A stretch of DNA of 64,000 nt from Palaeococcus pacificus DY20341 (GCF_000725425.1 NZ_CP006019.1:744001-808000); one strand, 5' to 3'; positions 9,642-18,819 are shown, numbered from the stretch's first letter. Program-made: numbers and translations. The notes: generated from the sequence alone by a model not told the origin.

Positions 9642-10199
9642 ATGATAGAAATTCGTTTTCACGGTAGAGGTGGACAAGGTGCTGTTACTGCGGCCAACAT
9701 ATTAGCAGGAGCTGCATTTACAGAGGGCAAGTACGTCCAAGCATTCCCATTCTTTGGTGTTGAGAGAAGAGGAGCACCAGTCACAGCTTTTACAAGAATC
9801 GACGAGAAGCCCATTAGGATAAAGACTCAAATTTATGAGCCAGATGTTGTCGTTGTTTTAGATCCATCCCTCCTCCAAGTCGTTGATGTTACGGCTGGTC
9901 TTAAAGAGGGAGGAATTGTTATTGTAAACACAGAGAAGAGCAAGGAAGAAGTTCTTGAGCTCCTTAAGAAGAAGCCAAAGAAGCTCGCCATTGTTGACGC
10001 TACAAGCATAGCCCTCGAGGTTCTTGGATTACCAATTACAAACACCTCAATATTGGGTGCAGTTGCTAAGGCAACGGGCATAGTCAAGATTGAGAGCGTT
10101 GAGAGTGCTATTAAAGACACATTCTCCGGCGAACTTGGCGAAAAGAACGCTAAGGCTGCAAGAGAAGCCTTTGAAAAGACAGAAATTTATGAGATTTGA
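9642..10199 (+). CDS. porG: pyruvate/2-ketoisovalerate ferredoxin oxidoreductase, shared gamma subunit
   Basis: 185 aa gamma subunit used by both POR and VOR in Thermococcales. [18 protein letters not shown] at the start, then [16 protein letters not shown], are diagnostic of the family, whose domain helps form the CoA/acyl-CoA site of the heterotetramer. I chose the ATG at 9642 because GGGAGG lies 8 nt upstream; an in-frame ATG at 9615 would add nine residues with no ribosome binding site. It heads the seven-gene locus, in the same order as the known Pyrococcus furiosus por/vor locus. It acts in the cytoplasm on 2-oxo acids from sugar and amino-acid catabolism, reducing ferredoxin. Confidence 0.95.
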
Positions 10200-10268
10200 T
10201 TTTTCCCACTTTACTTCATTTAATTGCCTAAAATCACTGCCTGTAACTAATTGAAGGAGGGGATCAGT

Positions 10269-10586
10269 TTGAACACCCTATTTGGGAGTAAAAAAGATGA
10301 AGCAAAAAAGCTCACATTCACAAGTGAGAGTGAGTACCCTGAAGCGCCAATCACCCTTGGCACGACCCTGATAAACTTCACTGGGGACTGGAGGACATTT
10401 ATACCAGAAATTGATGAATCTAAGTGTGTAAAGTGTTACATCTGCTGGAAGTTCTGCCCGGAGCCTTCCATATACATCAAAGAAGATGGCTACGTTGCAG
10501 TGGACTACGACTATTGTAAGGGTTGTGGAATTTGTGCGAATGAGTGCCCAACAAAGGCAATAACCATGGTTAGAGAAGAGAAGTGA
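10269..10586 (+). CDS. vorD: 2-ketoisovalerate ferredoxin oxidoreductase delta subunit (ferredoxin)
   Basis: 105 aa from a TTG start at 10269, which has a strong GGAGGGG ribosome binding site 5-7 nt upstream; the TTG further 5' at 10251 precedes that site. Two 4Fe-4S binding motifs are visible: CVKCYICWKFCPEP and CKGCGICANECP. It passes electrons from the TPP site of VorAB to free ferredoxin. A stretch of 50 nt (10506-10555) coding the second cluster is identical to porD 13047-13096. vorA follows after 10 nt. Confidence 0.94.
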   Translation: MNTLFGSKKDEAKKLTFTSESEYPEAPITLGTTLINFTGDWRTFIPEIDESKCVKCYICWKFCPEPSIYIKEDGYVAVDYDYCKGCGICANECPTKAITMVREEK

Positions 10587-10596
10587 GGTGGCGAAG

Positions 10597-11775
10597 ATGA
10601 AAAAGGTGATAAGTGGAAACTATGCGGCTGCTTATGCCGCTAAGCACGCAAGAGTTGAAGTTGTGGCTGCTTATCCAATTACTCCCCAAACTTCAATCAT
10701 CGAAAAGATATCTGAGTTCATAGCTAATGGAGAAGTTGAGAACCTCCAATACGTGCCAGTCGAGAGTGAGCACTCCGCAATGGCCGCTTGTATAGGTGCT
10801 TCCGCTACAGGAGCGAGGGCATTTACCGCAACTTCAGCTCAGGGTCTCGCTTTAATGCACGAGATGCTCCACTGGGCAAGCGGAGCTAGATTGCCGATAG
10901 TAATGGTCGATGTCAACAGAGCTATGGCCCCACCATGGAGCGTTTGGGATGATCAAACTGACTCTTTGGCACAAAGAGATACTGGCTGGCTTCAATTCTA
11001 TGCCGAAAACAACCAAGAGGTTTATGATGGCGTTTTGATGGCATTTAAGATAGCTGAGCACAAGAAGGTTAACCTTCCTGTTATGGTCATTGAGAGCGCT
11101 TTCATATTGAGCCACACTTATGATGTAGTCGACATGCCACCCCAAGAGGAGATAGATGAATTCCTCCCACCAAGGGAGCCGCTCTACACTCTCACGGACT
11201 TTGACAACCCAATCGCCGTCGGTGCTCTTGGTACTCCATCCGACTACTATGAGTTCAGGTACAAGATTGCCAAGGCAATGGAGAACGCTAAAGAAGTCAT
11301 TAAAGAGGTTGGTAAGGAGTTTGGCGAGCGCTTTGGTAGGGACTACTCAAAGATGATTGAGTTCTACAAGACTGAGGATGCAGATTTCGTCTTCATGGGA
11401 ATGGGCTCACTAATGGGAACAGTTAAGGAAGCCGTTGACCTGCTTAGGAAGGAAGGATACAAGGTTGGAGCAGCGAAAGTTAGGTGGTTCAGACCATTCC
11501 CCAGGGAAGAGCTTTACGAGTTAGCTAAGAACGTCCAAGGAATAGCTGTATTGGACAGAAACTTCTCCTTCGGACAAGAGGGAATACTCTTCAACGAAGC
11601 TAAGGGTGTCCTCTACAATACTGACGCAAAGCCAGTAATGAAGAACTATATTGTTGGCCTTGGTGGAAGAGACTTCACTGTCAAGGATGTTAAAGTGATA
11701 GCAGACAACATGAAGGCCATAATTGAAAAGGGAGAACTCGATAGGGAGATAGAGTGGTATGGATTAAAGAGGTGA
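10597..11775 (+). CDS. vorA: 2-ketoisovalerate ferredoxin oxidoreductase alpha subunit
   Basis: 392 aa. The N-terminal pyrimidine-binding TPP domain contains AAYPITPQTSIIEKI and ESEHSAMAACIGAS; the C-terminal transketolase-like domain contains GMGSLMGTVKEAVD. With VorB it forms the TPP active site that decarboxylates branched-chain 2-oxo acids (from Val, Leu, Ile) to acyl-CoA. The ATG at 10597 follows GAGGTGG; a GTG at 10588 overlaps that site. The sequence around AMAPPWSVWDDQTDSL closely resembles VorA as opposed to PorA (which here has ALSAPINIWNDWQDT), which separates the two copies. Confidence 0.95.
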   Translation: MKKVISGNYAAAYAAKHARVEVVAAYPITPQTSIIEKISEFIANGEVENLQYVPVESEHSAMAACIGASATGARAFTATSAQGLALMHEMLHWASGARLPIVMVDVNRAMAPPWSVWDDQTDSLAQRDTGWLQFYAENNQEVYDGVLMAFKIAEHKKVNLPVMVIESAFILSHTYDVVDMPPQEEIDEFLPPREPLYTLTDFDNPIAVGALGTPSDYYEFRYKIAKAMENAKEVIKEVGKEFGERFGRDYSKMIEFYKTEDADFVFMGMGSLMGTVKEAVDLLRKEGYKVGAAKVRWFRPFPREELYELAKNVQGIAVLDRNFSFGQEGILFNEAKGVLYNTDAKPVMKNYIVGLGGRDFTVKDVKVIADNMKAIIEKGELDREIEWYGLKR

Positions 11776-11780
11776 GAAAG

Positions 11781-12716
11781 ATGGAAATTCCTGAGAACGT
11801 TAAGAAGAGATTATCACTTCCAGCAGAGGAGTACTTCTATGCTGGACACACAGCTTGCCAAGGTTGTGCTGCCGCATTAGGTCTGAGGTATGTCCTCAAG
11901 GCTTACAAGAACAAGGTTATCTTCACAATCCCAGCATGCTGTTCAACAATTATTGCTGGGCCATGGCCATACTCAACATTTGGGGCTCCACTCTTCCACA
12001 CAGCTTTCGAGACAACAGGTGCTGTCATAGGTGGAATTGAAGCCGCTTTGAAGGCTAAGGGTTACAAGGTTAAGGGCGAAGATGGCATAATGGTCGTCGG
12101 ATGGGCTGGAGATGGTGGAACAGCGGACATAGGATTACAAGCCTTGAGCGGTTTCCTCGAGAGAGGTCACGATGGCCTTTACATCATGTATGATAATGAG
12201 GCTTACATGAACACTGGTATTCAAAGATCAAGCTCAACCCCACAAGGTGCTTGGACCACAAACACACCAGGCGGAAAGAAGCACTTCCTTGAGCAGAGGC
12301 CAAAGAAGAAGGTTATTGACATTGTAATAGCCCACAAAATACCCTATGCTGCTACAGCAAGCGTTGCATATCCCGAGGATTTCATGAGGAAGCTTAAGAA
12401 GGCTCAAGAAACTCCAGGACCAAGCTTCATACAGCTCTTTGCCCCATGTCCAACCGGATGGAGAAGTCCAACAGACAAATCAATAGAACTTGCTAAGTTG
12501 GCAGTCCAAACAGCTTACTTCCCACTCTTCGAGTATGAGAACGGCAAGTATAAGATAAACATGCCTTCACCAAACAAGGAGCCAAAGCCACTTGAAGAGT
12601 TCCTCAAGCTCCAAGGAAGATTCAAGTACATGAACAAGGAGGATATGGAGATACTCCAAGAGTGGGTGCTTAGAGAGTGGGATGAGCTCAAGAAAAAAGC
12701 AGAAATGTTTAAGTGA
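11781..12716 (+). CDS. vorB: 2-ketoisovalerate ferredoxin oxidoreductase beta subunit
   Basis: 311 aa TPP-binding subunit. The TPP/Mg2+ motif GDGGTADIG begins about residue 112 and continues to the conserved [10 protein letters not shown]. Cysteines in CQGCAAA near the N-terminus and the later CCS and APCP are those that bind the proximal 4Fe-4S cluster in this family. ATG 11781 follows aggtga; the gap to vorA is 5 nt. The 59 nt at 12184-12242 are identical to porB 14733-14791, an island of identity in otherwise divergent genes. Confidence 0.95.
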   Translation: MEIPENVKKRLSLPAEEYFYAGHTACQGCAAALGLRYVLKAYKNKVIFTIPACCSTIIAGPWPYSTFGAPLFHTAFETTGAVIGGIEAALKAKGYKVKGEDGIMVVGWAGDGGTADIGLQALSGFLERGHDGLYIMYDNEAYMNTGIQRSSSTPQGAWTTNTPGGKKHFLEQRPKKKVIDIVIAHKIPYAATASVAYPEDFMRKLKKAQETPGPSFIQLFAPCPTGWRSPTDKSIELAKLAVQTAYFPLFEYENGKYKINMPSPNKEPKPLEEFLKLQGRFKYMNKEDMEILQEWVLREWDELKKKAEMFK

Positions 12717-12719
12717 TTC

Positions 12720-12741
12720 ACAATTTCATTTTTAACTTTTT
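12720..12741 (+). terminator. T-rich terminator after vorB
   Basis: Oligo-T runs (cattttt, aactttttt-like) follow the vorB stop codon directly and precede a fresh promoter for porD. Archaeal RNA polymerase terminates at such T-tracts without needing a hairpin. Confidence 0.45.
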
Positions 12742-12749
12742 AATGAAAG

Positions 12750-12763
12750 CAAAAACATATAAA
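12750..12763 (+). promoter_or_regulatory. TATA/BRE promoter of porDAB
   Basis: gcaaaaacatataaatg has a purine-rich BRE followed by a TATA box about 50 nt upstream of the porD ATG. It indicates that porDAB can be transcribed separately from porG-vorDAB. Confidence 0.55.
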
Positions 12764-12809
12764 TGAAGATTTGGATTCGTAAGGTGTATTGCTCCGAGAG
12801 GTGATTTAC

Positions 12810-13127
12810 ATGGCTGAAAACCCCTTTAAAGAGAATATTGAAATGGTTGAAAAGGAGTATAGCGAAAAAATGACTCCAGGAGCTATCGTCTATCTGCCAG
12901 GAAGCAGCGTAGTAAACAAAACAGGTTCTTGGAGAGTTTTCATGCCCAAATTTAACAGGGACAAGTGTGTAAGGTGCTTCATGTGCTACATCTACTGCCC
13001 AGAGCCAGCAATATACTTAGACGAGGAGAGCTATCCTGTCTTTGATTACGACTATTGTAAGGGTTGTGGAATTTGTGCGAATGAGTGCCCAACAAAAGCT
13101 ATTGAGATGGTTAGAGAAACTAAATGA
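12810..13127 (+). CDS. porD: pyruvate ferredoxin oxidoreductase delta subunit (ferredoxin)
   Basis: 105 aa two-cluster ferredoxin subunit; cysteine motifs CVRCFMCYIYCPEP and CKGCGICANECP hold two 4Fe-4S clusters. It relays electrons from the PorAB active site to ferredoxin. The ATG at 12810 follows GAGAGGTGAT, and porA begins 10 nt after the stop. Its last third shares a 50-nt identical block with vorD. It is the first gene of the porDAB unit, behind its own promoter. Confidence 0.94.
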   Translation: MAENPFKENIEMVEKEYSEKMTPGAIVYLPGSSVVNKTGSWRVFMPKFNRDKCVRCFMCYIYCPEPAIYLDEESYPVFDYDYCKGCGICANECPTKAIEMVRETK

Positions 13128-13137
13128 GGTGGTATAA

Positions 13138-14322
13138 ATGCCAATGAGAAAGGTTATGAAAGGTAATGAAGCTGCTGCTTGGGCTGCCAAGCTTGCAAAG
13201 CCAAAGGTTATTGCTGCTTTCCCGATTACACCATCAACTCTAGTTCCTGAGAAGATTAGTGAGTTCGTTGCTGATGGAGAGCTTGATGCCGAGTTCATTA
13301 AGGTTGAGAGCGAGCACTCAGCTATTTCAGCATGTGTTGGTGCTTCAGCCGCTGGAGTAAGAACATTCACAGCAACAGCCTCACAAGGTCTCGCTTTAAT
13401 GCACGAGATTCTCTTCATAGCAGCTGGAATGAGGCTCCCGATTGTTATGGCCATTGGTAACAGAGCACTCTCAGCTCCAATTAACATCTGGAACGACTGG
13501 CAAGACACTATAAGTGAGAGAGACACCGGTTGGCTCCAATTCTATGCTGAAAACAACCAAGAGGCTTTGGACTTAATTTTGGCCGCATTCAAAGTGGCTG
13601 AAGATGAGAGAGTCCTCCTCCCAGCAATGGTTGGATTCGACGCATTCATCCTCACACACACAGTCGAGCCCGTCGAGATACCTGACCAAGAGGTAGTTGA
13701 CGAGTTCCTTGGCGAATACGTTCCAAAGCACGCCTACCTTGACCCTGAGAGGCCAATTACACAAGGTGCTCTTGGATTCCCAGCCCACTACATGGAAGCC
13801 AGATACACTGTCTGGGAGGCAATGGAAAACGCCAGAGAGGTTATAAAGGAAGTCTTCGAGGAATTCGAGAAGAAGTTTGGAAGGAAGTACCACATCATTG
13901 AGGAGTACAGGACAGACGATGCTGAGATAATTCTCGTCACTATGGGCTCACTCGCTGGAACAGTTAAGGAGTTCGTTGACAAGAAGAGGGAAGAGGGTGT
14001 TAAGATAGGTGCCGCAAAGATAACTGTTTACAGACCATTCCCAATCGAAGAGATAAAGGCACTTGCAAAGAAGGCTAAAGTCCTTGCACTCCTTGAGAAG
14101 AACATAAGCTTTGGAATTGGCGGTGCTGTTTACACCGACGTCGGCAGGGCTTTGATAAACGAGAAAGAAAAGCCAATAGTCCTTGACTTCATCCTTGGAC
14201 TCGGTGGAAGGGACGTTACCTTTGAGAACCTAGAGGAAGTCGTTGAGATTGCAAGGAAGGCTATGGATGAGGGAGTTAAAGAAGAAGTCTACTGGATAGG
14301 ATTGAGGAAGGAGATTTTGTGA
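13138..14322 (+). CDS. porA: pyruvate ferredoxin oxidoreductase alpha subunit
   Basis: 394 aa. AAFPITPSTLVPEKISEF and VESEHSAISACVGASAAG mark the TPP pyrimidine-binding domain; VTMGSLAGTVKEFVD and ILGLGGRDVTF lie in the C-terminal domain. With PorB, D and the shared gamma subunit it converts pyruvate, CoA and oxidised ferredoxin to acetyl-CoA, CO2 and reduced ferredoxin, the last oxidative step of the modified glycolysis of Thermococcales (enolase is also in this window). ATG 13138 follows GAGGTGG. porB starts 10 nt downstream. Confidence 0.95.
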   Translation: MPMRKVMKGNEAAAWAAKLAKPKVIAAFPITPSTLVPEKISEFVADGELDAEFIKVESEHSAISACVGASAAGVRTFTATASQGLALMHEILFIAAGMRLPIVMAIGNRALSAPINIWNDWQDTISERDTGWLQFYAENNQEALDLILAAFKVAEDERVLLPAMVGFDAFILTHTVEPVEIPDQEVVDEFLGEYVPKHAYLDPERPITQGALGFPAHYMEARYTVWEAMENAREVIKEVFEEFEKKFGRKYHIIEEYRTDDAEIILVTMGSLAGTVKEFVDKKREEGVKIGAAKITVYRPFPIEEIKALAKKAKVLALLEKNISFGIGGAVYTDVGRALINEKEKPIVLDFILGLGGRDVTFENLEEVVEIARKAMDEGVKEEVYWIGLRKEIL

Positions 14323-14332
14323 GGTGATTTAA

Positions 14333-15280
14333 ATGGCGGTTAGAAAACCCCCAATTACAACTCGCGAGTATTGGGCACCTGGTCACGCTGCATGTGCTGG
14401 ATGTGGTCCTGCTATAGTCATGAAGCTCGCTACAAAGGCATTTAGTGAAGCTATGGAAGCTAAATACGGCGATCCAAATGCTTTCGCAATCGCTCACGCT
14501 ACAGGATGTATGGAAGTTGTAAGTGGTGTATTCCCATACACAGCCTGGAAGGCTCCATGGGTGCACGTTGCTTTCGAAAACGCAGCGGCTGTCGCAAGCG
14601 GTGTTGAAGCAGCATGGAAGAAGCTTGGAAGGAAGGGTAAGATTTTAGCCATCGGTGGAGATGGTGGAACAGCGGACATAGGTATGCAGGCATTGAGCGG
14701 TATGCTTGAGAGAAGACACAACGCAGTTTACCTCATGTATGATAATGAGGCTTACATGAACACTGGTATTCAAAGATCAAGCTCAACCCCATATGGTGCA
14801 TGGACAACCACTTCACCACCAGGAAAGTACTCAATTGGTGAGGATAAACCAAAGAAAATAGTCGCCCTCATTGCAGCAGCTCACCAAGTTCCATACGTTG
14901 CTACCGCAAGCATTGGTGATCCATTAGACTTCTACAGGAAGATGAAGAAGGCTGCAAGCGTTGATGGCCCAGCATTCGTCCAAGTCCTTGCCCCATGTGT
15001 CCCAGGATGGAGGACACCACCAGAGAAGACAATCGAAATAGCCAAGCTCGCTATTGAAACAGGTATATGGCCGCTCTTTGAGATTGAGAACGGTGACTTC
15101 CACAACATAAAGTTCCAAAGATTCCCCAAGGACGGAAAGTTCAAGAAGCCAATTGAGGAGTACCTCAAGCTCCAAGGAAGGTTTAAGCACCTCTTCAAGA
15201 GGCCAGAGGCCATTGAGGAGCTCAAGAACCAAACCAAGGAGCTTTGGAGAATCCTCGGTAAAGAAGTCGAACTTCCATGA
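14333..15280 (+). CDS. porB: pyruvate ferredoxin oxidoreductase beta subunit
   Basis: 315 aa TPP-binding subunit with [14 protein letters not shown] (cluster cysteines), HATGCMEV, the TPP motif [13 protein letters not shown] and [12 protein letters not shown], and the later conserved cysteine in LAPCVPGW. The ATG at 14333 follows GAGGTGATTT. It contains the 59-nt block 14733-14791 identical to vorB. It ends the locus; a T-rich tract follows at 15281-15298. Confidence 0.95.
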   Translation: MAVRKPPITTREYWAPGHAACAGCGPAIVMKLATKAFSEAMEAKYGDPNAFAIAHATGCMEVVSGVFPYTAWKAPWVHVAFENAAAVASGVEAAWKKLGRKGKILAIGGDGGTADIGMQALSGMLERRHNAVYLMYDNEAYMNTGIQRSSSTPYGAWTTTSPPGKYSIGEDKPKKIVALIAAAHQVPYVATASIGDPLDFYRKMKKAASVDGPAFVQVLAPCVPGWRTPPEKTIEIAKLAIETGIWPLFEIENGDFHNIKFQRFPKDGKFKKPIEEYLKLQGRFKHLFKRPEAIEELKNQTKELWRILGKEVELP

Positions 15281-15298
15281 TTTCCCTTCTTTTTCTTA
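15281..15298 (+). terminator. T-rich terminator after porB
   Basis: Pyrimidine/T-rich tract tttcccttctttttctt immediately after the porB stop codon, at the end of the oxidoreductase locus. Confidence 0.45.
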
Positions 15299-15522
15299 TA
15301 GATTTTGTTTTATCTTTGATTAGCTTGAAACCATTCTGTGACCAGTGTTATATTGATGATTATCCCAGTTCAGTATAGGGAATTCTTGAATATATCTTAG
15401 TAGGGTAAGGCACTTGGCCATTTCTTACCCACTTTTGTTCATTATTGCATTTATTTATGACAAAGCTTATAAGTTTATCATGGGGAATTCCTTTAGGACA
15501 ACCTAAAAATGAGGTGATTGTC

Positions 15523-16413
15523 ATGACGATTAAAACTCCTCCAAATTTAAACATTGCAGGTTTTGGAACTGATCCACTGACTCAAAGGATTAAGGACAAG
15601 GAAAAAGAGTGGACTTACAAAATAGCGGTTTTAAGTGGTAAGGGAGGCGTTGGAAAGTCAACAGTTGCCGTTAACCTGGCAACTGCCTTGGCCAAGAAAG
15701 GCTACTTCGTAGGCGTCCTTGATGCAGATGTTCACGGCCCAAACGTCGCAAAGATGCTCGGTGTTGAAAAGGAAGAAGTTCTTGCCGAGAAGTTTGAAGA
15801 TGGACACTTTGAGATGATACCTCCTATGAACGACTTTATGGGACAAACCACACCTATAAAAGTTATGAGCATGGGCTTTTTAGTTCCGCCGGATCAGCCA
15901 ATTATCTGGAGGGGTTCTCTCGTTACCAAGGCCATTAAGCAACTTTTAGGAGATGTTAAGTGGGGTAGTTTGGACTTCATGATAATTGACTTCCCACCTG
16001 GAACTGGAGATCAAATTTTGACTGTTACTCAAACCCTCAAGCTAGATGCTGCCATTATTGTCACAACTCCCCAAGAAGTAGCTCTCCTTGATACTGGAAA
16101 GGCAGTAAACATGATGAAGCAGATGGGAGTGCCATACATAGCTGTCGTTGAAAACATGAGCTACCTCATATGTCCCCACTGCGGCAACAAGATAGATCTC
16201 TTTGGGGAGGGAGGCGGTGAAAAGCTTGCTCAAAAGGAGGGCGTTGACTTTTTGGGTAAAGTCCCGATAGATGTGAAAGCAAGAGAGGCCAGTGATAACG
16301 GCATTCCAATAGTTCTCTATGATGATACCGCAGCAGCAAAAGCGTTTATGAAGATTGTTGAAAAACTCATCAAGAAGCTTGAGGAAACGAAAAAAGAGAA
16401 AAGTGAGGAGTGA
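15523..16413 (+). CDS. Mrp/NBP35-type Fe-S cluster carrier ATPase
   Basis: 296 aa P-loop NTPase of the Mrp/ApbC/NBP35 group, which carries and delivers 4Fe-4S clusters to apo-proteins. The deviant Walker A SGKGGVGKS lies near residue 40, the switch region contains DADVHGPNV, and the Walker B-like DFPPGTGD follows. The CPHCG pair (about residue 218) provides the cysteines that bridge a cluster at the dimer interface. The ATG at 15523 has gaggtgat 5 nt upstream; the 26 codons open before it contain the TATA (gcttataagt) and are not coding. It sits directly after the Fe-S-rich POR/VOR locus, but on its own promoter. Confidence 0.93.
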   Translation: MTIKTPPNLNIAGFGTDPLTQRIKDKEKEWTYKIAVLSGKGGVGKSTVAVNLATALAKKGYFVGVLDADVHGPNVAKMLGVEKEEVLAEKFEDGHFEMIPPMNDFMGQTTPIKVMSMGFLVPPDQPIIWRGSLVTKAIKQLLGDVKWGSLDFMIIDFPPGTGDQILTVTQTLKLDAAIIVTTPQEVALLDTGKAVNMMKQMGVPYIAVVENMSYLICPHCGNKIDLFGEGGGEKLAQKEGVDFLGKVPIDVKAREASDNGIPIVLYDDTAAAKAFMKIVEKLIKKLEETKKEKSEE

Positions 16414-16420
16414 ATTCTCT

Positions 16421-16441
16421 CATTTTTCTGCTTTTATTTTG
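16421..16441 (+). terminator. T-rich terminator after the Mrp gene
   Basis: catttttctgcttttattttg follows the stop codon closely. Confidence 0.4.
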
Positions 16442-16548
16442 TTTCTAAAGCTAGCATCTTTTAGAGTCCGCCTTCTATATGGTGTAGGTAACATAGGGAA
16501 TACAAAAGATTCTAGAAAGAAATCAGGAAAATGCCCTCAGAACCAAAT

Positions 16549-16558
16549 CTTTATATAC
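16549..16558 (+). promoter_or_regulatory. TATA box of SRP RNA
   Basis: ctttatatac lies about 25-30 nt upstream of the first base of the SRP RNA helix. Confidence 0.6.
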
Positions 16559-16578
16559 CCGCCCTATCTATTAGTCTA

Positions 16579-16900
16579 TGGCGGCGGACTAGGCTGGGGG
16601 GTTCGGCGTCCCCTGGAACCCGAAACCGTCGATATGCGGGGGCCGAAGCCCGAGGGGCGGTTCCTAAAGCCGCCCAGCCGACCCCGGGAGGAGTAATGAT
16701 CCCTCGTCCCACGGGGCTGGCGGTGGGCCAAGTACGGCTGGAGGGCCGTGCTAAGGCCCTTTGCCCGCTGAACCCCGCAAGGCCCGGAAGGGAGCAGCGG
16801 TAGGCGGGACGTTCGGCGCTCGTGGGGGTAACGGGGGAGAACAAGTCCCGAGCAAGGCTGGGCGGTGGAGGGTTCCCACCCTCGGGCGTGTCCGCCGCCA
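16579..16900 (+). ncRNA. ffs: signal recognition particle 7S RNA
   Basis: About 322 nt, very GC-rich against AT-rich flanks. The ends tggcggcgga (16579-16588) and tccgccgcca (16891-16900) are perfectly complementary, forming the terminal helix 1 typical of archaeal SRP RNA. Helix 8, which binds SRP54, is recognisable at about 16769-16806 with the ggaag loop and the agcag internal loop (cccggaagggagcagcgg). The segment ggggttcggcgtcccc near the 5' end fits the Alu-domain hairpins. It is the RNA scaffold of the particle that targets membrane and secreted proteins. Its own TATA box is present. Confidence 0.93.
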
Positions 16901-16902
16901 CA

Positions 16903-16927
16903 CAACCTTTTGCTTAACAAAAGGTTG
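16903..16927 (+). terminator. perfect 9-bp hairpin after SRP RNA
   Basis: CAACCTTTT and AAAAGGTTG flank a 7-nt loop directly after the SRP RNA; a terminator or 3'-end processing signal is likely. The segment accttttgctta (16905-16916) recurs at 17168-17179. Confidence 0.4.
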
Positions 16928-16984
16928 ATCAAAGCTCGTATGTCCTCCGAAATTTAACTGTTTTTGGGTGAATCTTTACTCAAC

Positions 16985-17057
16985 ATGCTGCTTTTTATCG
17001 TTTCACTTATGATGGCGTCCTGTAGACGCCGAACGAAAGCTGAAACTAATTTAGCAT
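16985..17057 (+). other. structured hairpin in the SRP RNA-pyrD spacer
   Basis: In an otherwise empty 265-bp spacer, nested pairing is visible: ATGCT/AGCAT (16985-16989/17053-17057), GTTTCA-CTT/AAG-C-TGAAAC (17000-17008/17037-17046) and GGCGTC/GACGCC (17014-17019/17025-17030) with a CTGTA loop. The internal loop atgat/gaacga could form a kink-turn. The layout resembles an archaeal H/ACA guide, but I see no ACA box or convincing target, so the class is left open. Confidence 0.3.
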
Positions 17058-17192
17058 CAAATTTGTTCGTTTAATTCACATCTAAGCATGCGACTTTAAA
17101 TGAGACATACAAACTTAGTCAACTTTGCTCGGCAAGGATTGTGGCAAAACATTAATAATTCAGCTTCACCTTTTGCTTAGTAGGTGTCAAAC

Positions 17193-18089
17193 ATGCTGAG
17201 CGTTGAAGTTGCTAAGCTTAAGCTCGAAAATCCCCTCATGATAGCTTCTGGAGTATGCGATATGACCCCTGATTTGTTGAGGAGGGCTCACGAAGAAGGT
17301 GCTGGCGCTGCTGTAACAAAGTCCATTGGAATTAAACCAAAAAAAGGCTATGACAATCCCACGATAGTGGAGCTCCCGTATGGACTGATAAACGCGATGG
17401 GGCTTCCAAACCCTGGATGGGAAGCATTTTATGAGGAGTTCATAAATGAGAAGTTTGACTTTCCAATAATTGTTTCAATCTTTGGCGGAGATGAGAAAGA
17501 GTTTGCATTTTTGGCGGAAAAGCTGAGTGATGTTGCCGATGCTTTTGAGCTGAACTTGAGCTGCCCCCATGCGAAAGGCTACGGCATGGAGATAGGCCAA
17601 AATCCAGATATGGTCTATAGAGTAGTAAGAGTGGTTAAAGATGTTACGGATAAGCCAGTTATTGCAAAGCTAACCCCAAACATAGACAACATAACCAAAC
17701 TCGGCTTAGCTGCAGAGAGGGCTGGAGCTGATGCTGTGTCTGCAATAAACACACTAAAGGCAATAGCCATAGATATATATGCCAAAAAACCAATTTTGAG
17801 CAACAAAGTTGGAGGCTACTCGGGCCAGGGTATAAAGCCGATAGCATTGAGGGCGGTTTATGACTTAGCTAAAGCTTTGGACATAGACATCATAGGCATA
17901 GGTGGAATAACAACGTGGCAGGATGCTGTAGAATTCTTAATGGCAGGTGCTAAAGCCCTTCAAATTGGAACCGCTGTCTCTTTGAGAGGTTTTGAGGTGT
18001 TTGGAGAAATCAATGAAGGAATAACGAGGTTTTTAATAGACGAAGGATATAATGATGTGAGGGAAATTATTGGCATAGCACTAGAGTGA
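17193..18089 (+). CDS. pyrD: dihydroorotate dehydrogenase, catalytic subunit
   Basis: 298 aa class 1 TIM-barrel flavoprotein that oxidises dihydroorotate to orotate in pyrimidine synthesis. The start [15 protein letters not shown], the loop NAMGLPNPG, and NLSCPHAKG with the active-site cysteine (class 1B) are visible, followed by the FMN phosphate-binding [19 protein letters not shown]. The ATG at 17193 follows aggtg; GTG 17184 overlaps that site. The electron-transfer partner PyrK usual for class 1B is not adjacent. queC follows after 10 nt, giving a two-gene operon of nucleotide-related enzymes. Confidence 0.93.
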   Translation: MLSVEVAKLKLENPLMIASGVCDMTPDLLRRAHEEGAGAAVTKSIGIKPKKGYDNPTIVELPYGLINAMGLPNPGWEAFYEEFINEKFDFPIIVSIFGGDEKEFAFLAEKLSDVADAFELNLSCPHAKGYGMEIGQNPDMVYRVVRVVKDVTDKPVIAKLTPNIDNITKLGLAAERAGADAVSAINTLKAIAIDIYAKKPILSNKVGGYSGQGIKPIALRAVYDLAKALDIDIIGIGGITTWQDAVEFLMAGAKALQIGTAVSLRGFEVFGEINEGITRFLIDEGYNDVREIIGIALE

Positions 18090-18099
18090 GGTGGAAAAA

Positions 18100-18819
18100 A
18101 TGAAGAGAGCTGTCGTTCTGTTTAGCGGCGGTTTGGATTCGACAGCCTGTTTATACTGGGCAAAAAAGAACTATAACGAAGTGATTATGCTTACTGTAAA
18201 CTATGGGAGCAACGAAGAGAAGGTTACAAACAAAGTTGCGGAGTTTTTTTCAAGAGAGCTGAATGTTCCGTTAAAAATAGTGGAGCTTGAATTCCTTAAA
18301 GAGTTCTCGAAAATGCGAGGAACAACACTCGTGGGAGGAGAGACTCCAAAAGTCAGTGCTGAAGAGCTCGAAAATATGAAACGAGCTGAAGAAACAGCGA
18401 AAAGTGTTTGGGTGCCAGCTAGAAATGTGGTTTTAATTAGCATTGCCGCTTCACTTTTGGATGCTCTTGGAGGAGGAGATATCATAGTGGGCTTTAATGC
18501 TGAAGAGGGGACAACTTTCCCTGACAACACTTTAGAGTTCGTTGAGAGGATGAACGAGATGCTTCGCTATGGAGCGCTGAGCGAAGTTAAAGTTGTAGCT
18601 CCTTTGATAAATCTTGACAAGAAAGGAATAGCAAGACTTTTGAAAGAGTTAAACACAAAGTATGAGTATTCAAACTCATGCTATATGCCTAAAGGATTCA
18701 CTGAAGACGGAAAGCCAATCCACTGCGGAGAATGTGAAAGCTGTGTGAGGAGACATAGAGGGCTAATCAAAGGAATTGGTGAAGACAGGACGGTTTATGC
18801 TGTTAAACCGAAAATTTAA
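18100..18819 (+). CDS. queC: 7-cyano-7-deazaguanine synthase
   Basis: 239 aa PP-loop ATPase. The ATP-pyrophosphatase motif FSGGLDST begins at about residue 8, and the C-terminal zinc site uses cysteines in [13 protein letters not shown]. QueC converts 7-carboxy-7-deazaguanine to preQ0, which in archaea is inserted into tRNA position 15 and becomes archaeosine. ATG 18100 follows GAGGTGG; the GTG at 18091 lies in the ribosome binding site. It overlaps nothing and is probably co-transcribed with pyrD. Confidence 0.94.
   Translation: MKRAVVLFSGGLDSTACLYWAKKNYNEVIMLTVNYGSNEEKVTNKVAEFFSRELNVPLKIVELEFLKEFSKMRGTTLVGGETPKVSAEELENMKRAEETAKSVWVPARNVVLISIAASLLDALGGGDIIVGFNAEEGTTFPDNTLEFVERMNEMLRYGALSEVKVVAPLINLDKKGIARLLKELNTKYEYSNSCYMPKGFTEDGKPIHCGECESCVRRHRGLIKGIGEDRTVYAVKPKI

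Noticed and set aside
15349-15380. TGATGA element in the spacer before the Mrp gene as a C/D sRNA
   Set aside because: No CTGA boxes at the right distances.
16531-16932. ORFs of 90-118 aa across 16531-16932
   Set aside because: They overlap the SRP RNA, whose terminal helix and helix 8 are clear.
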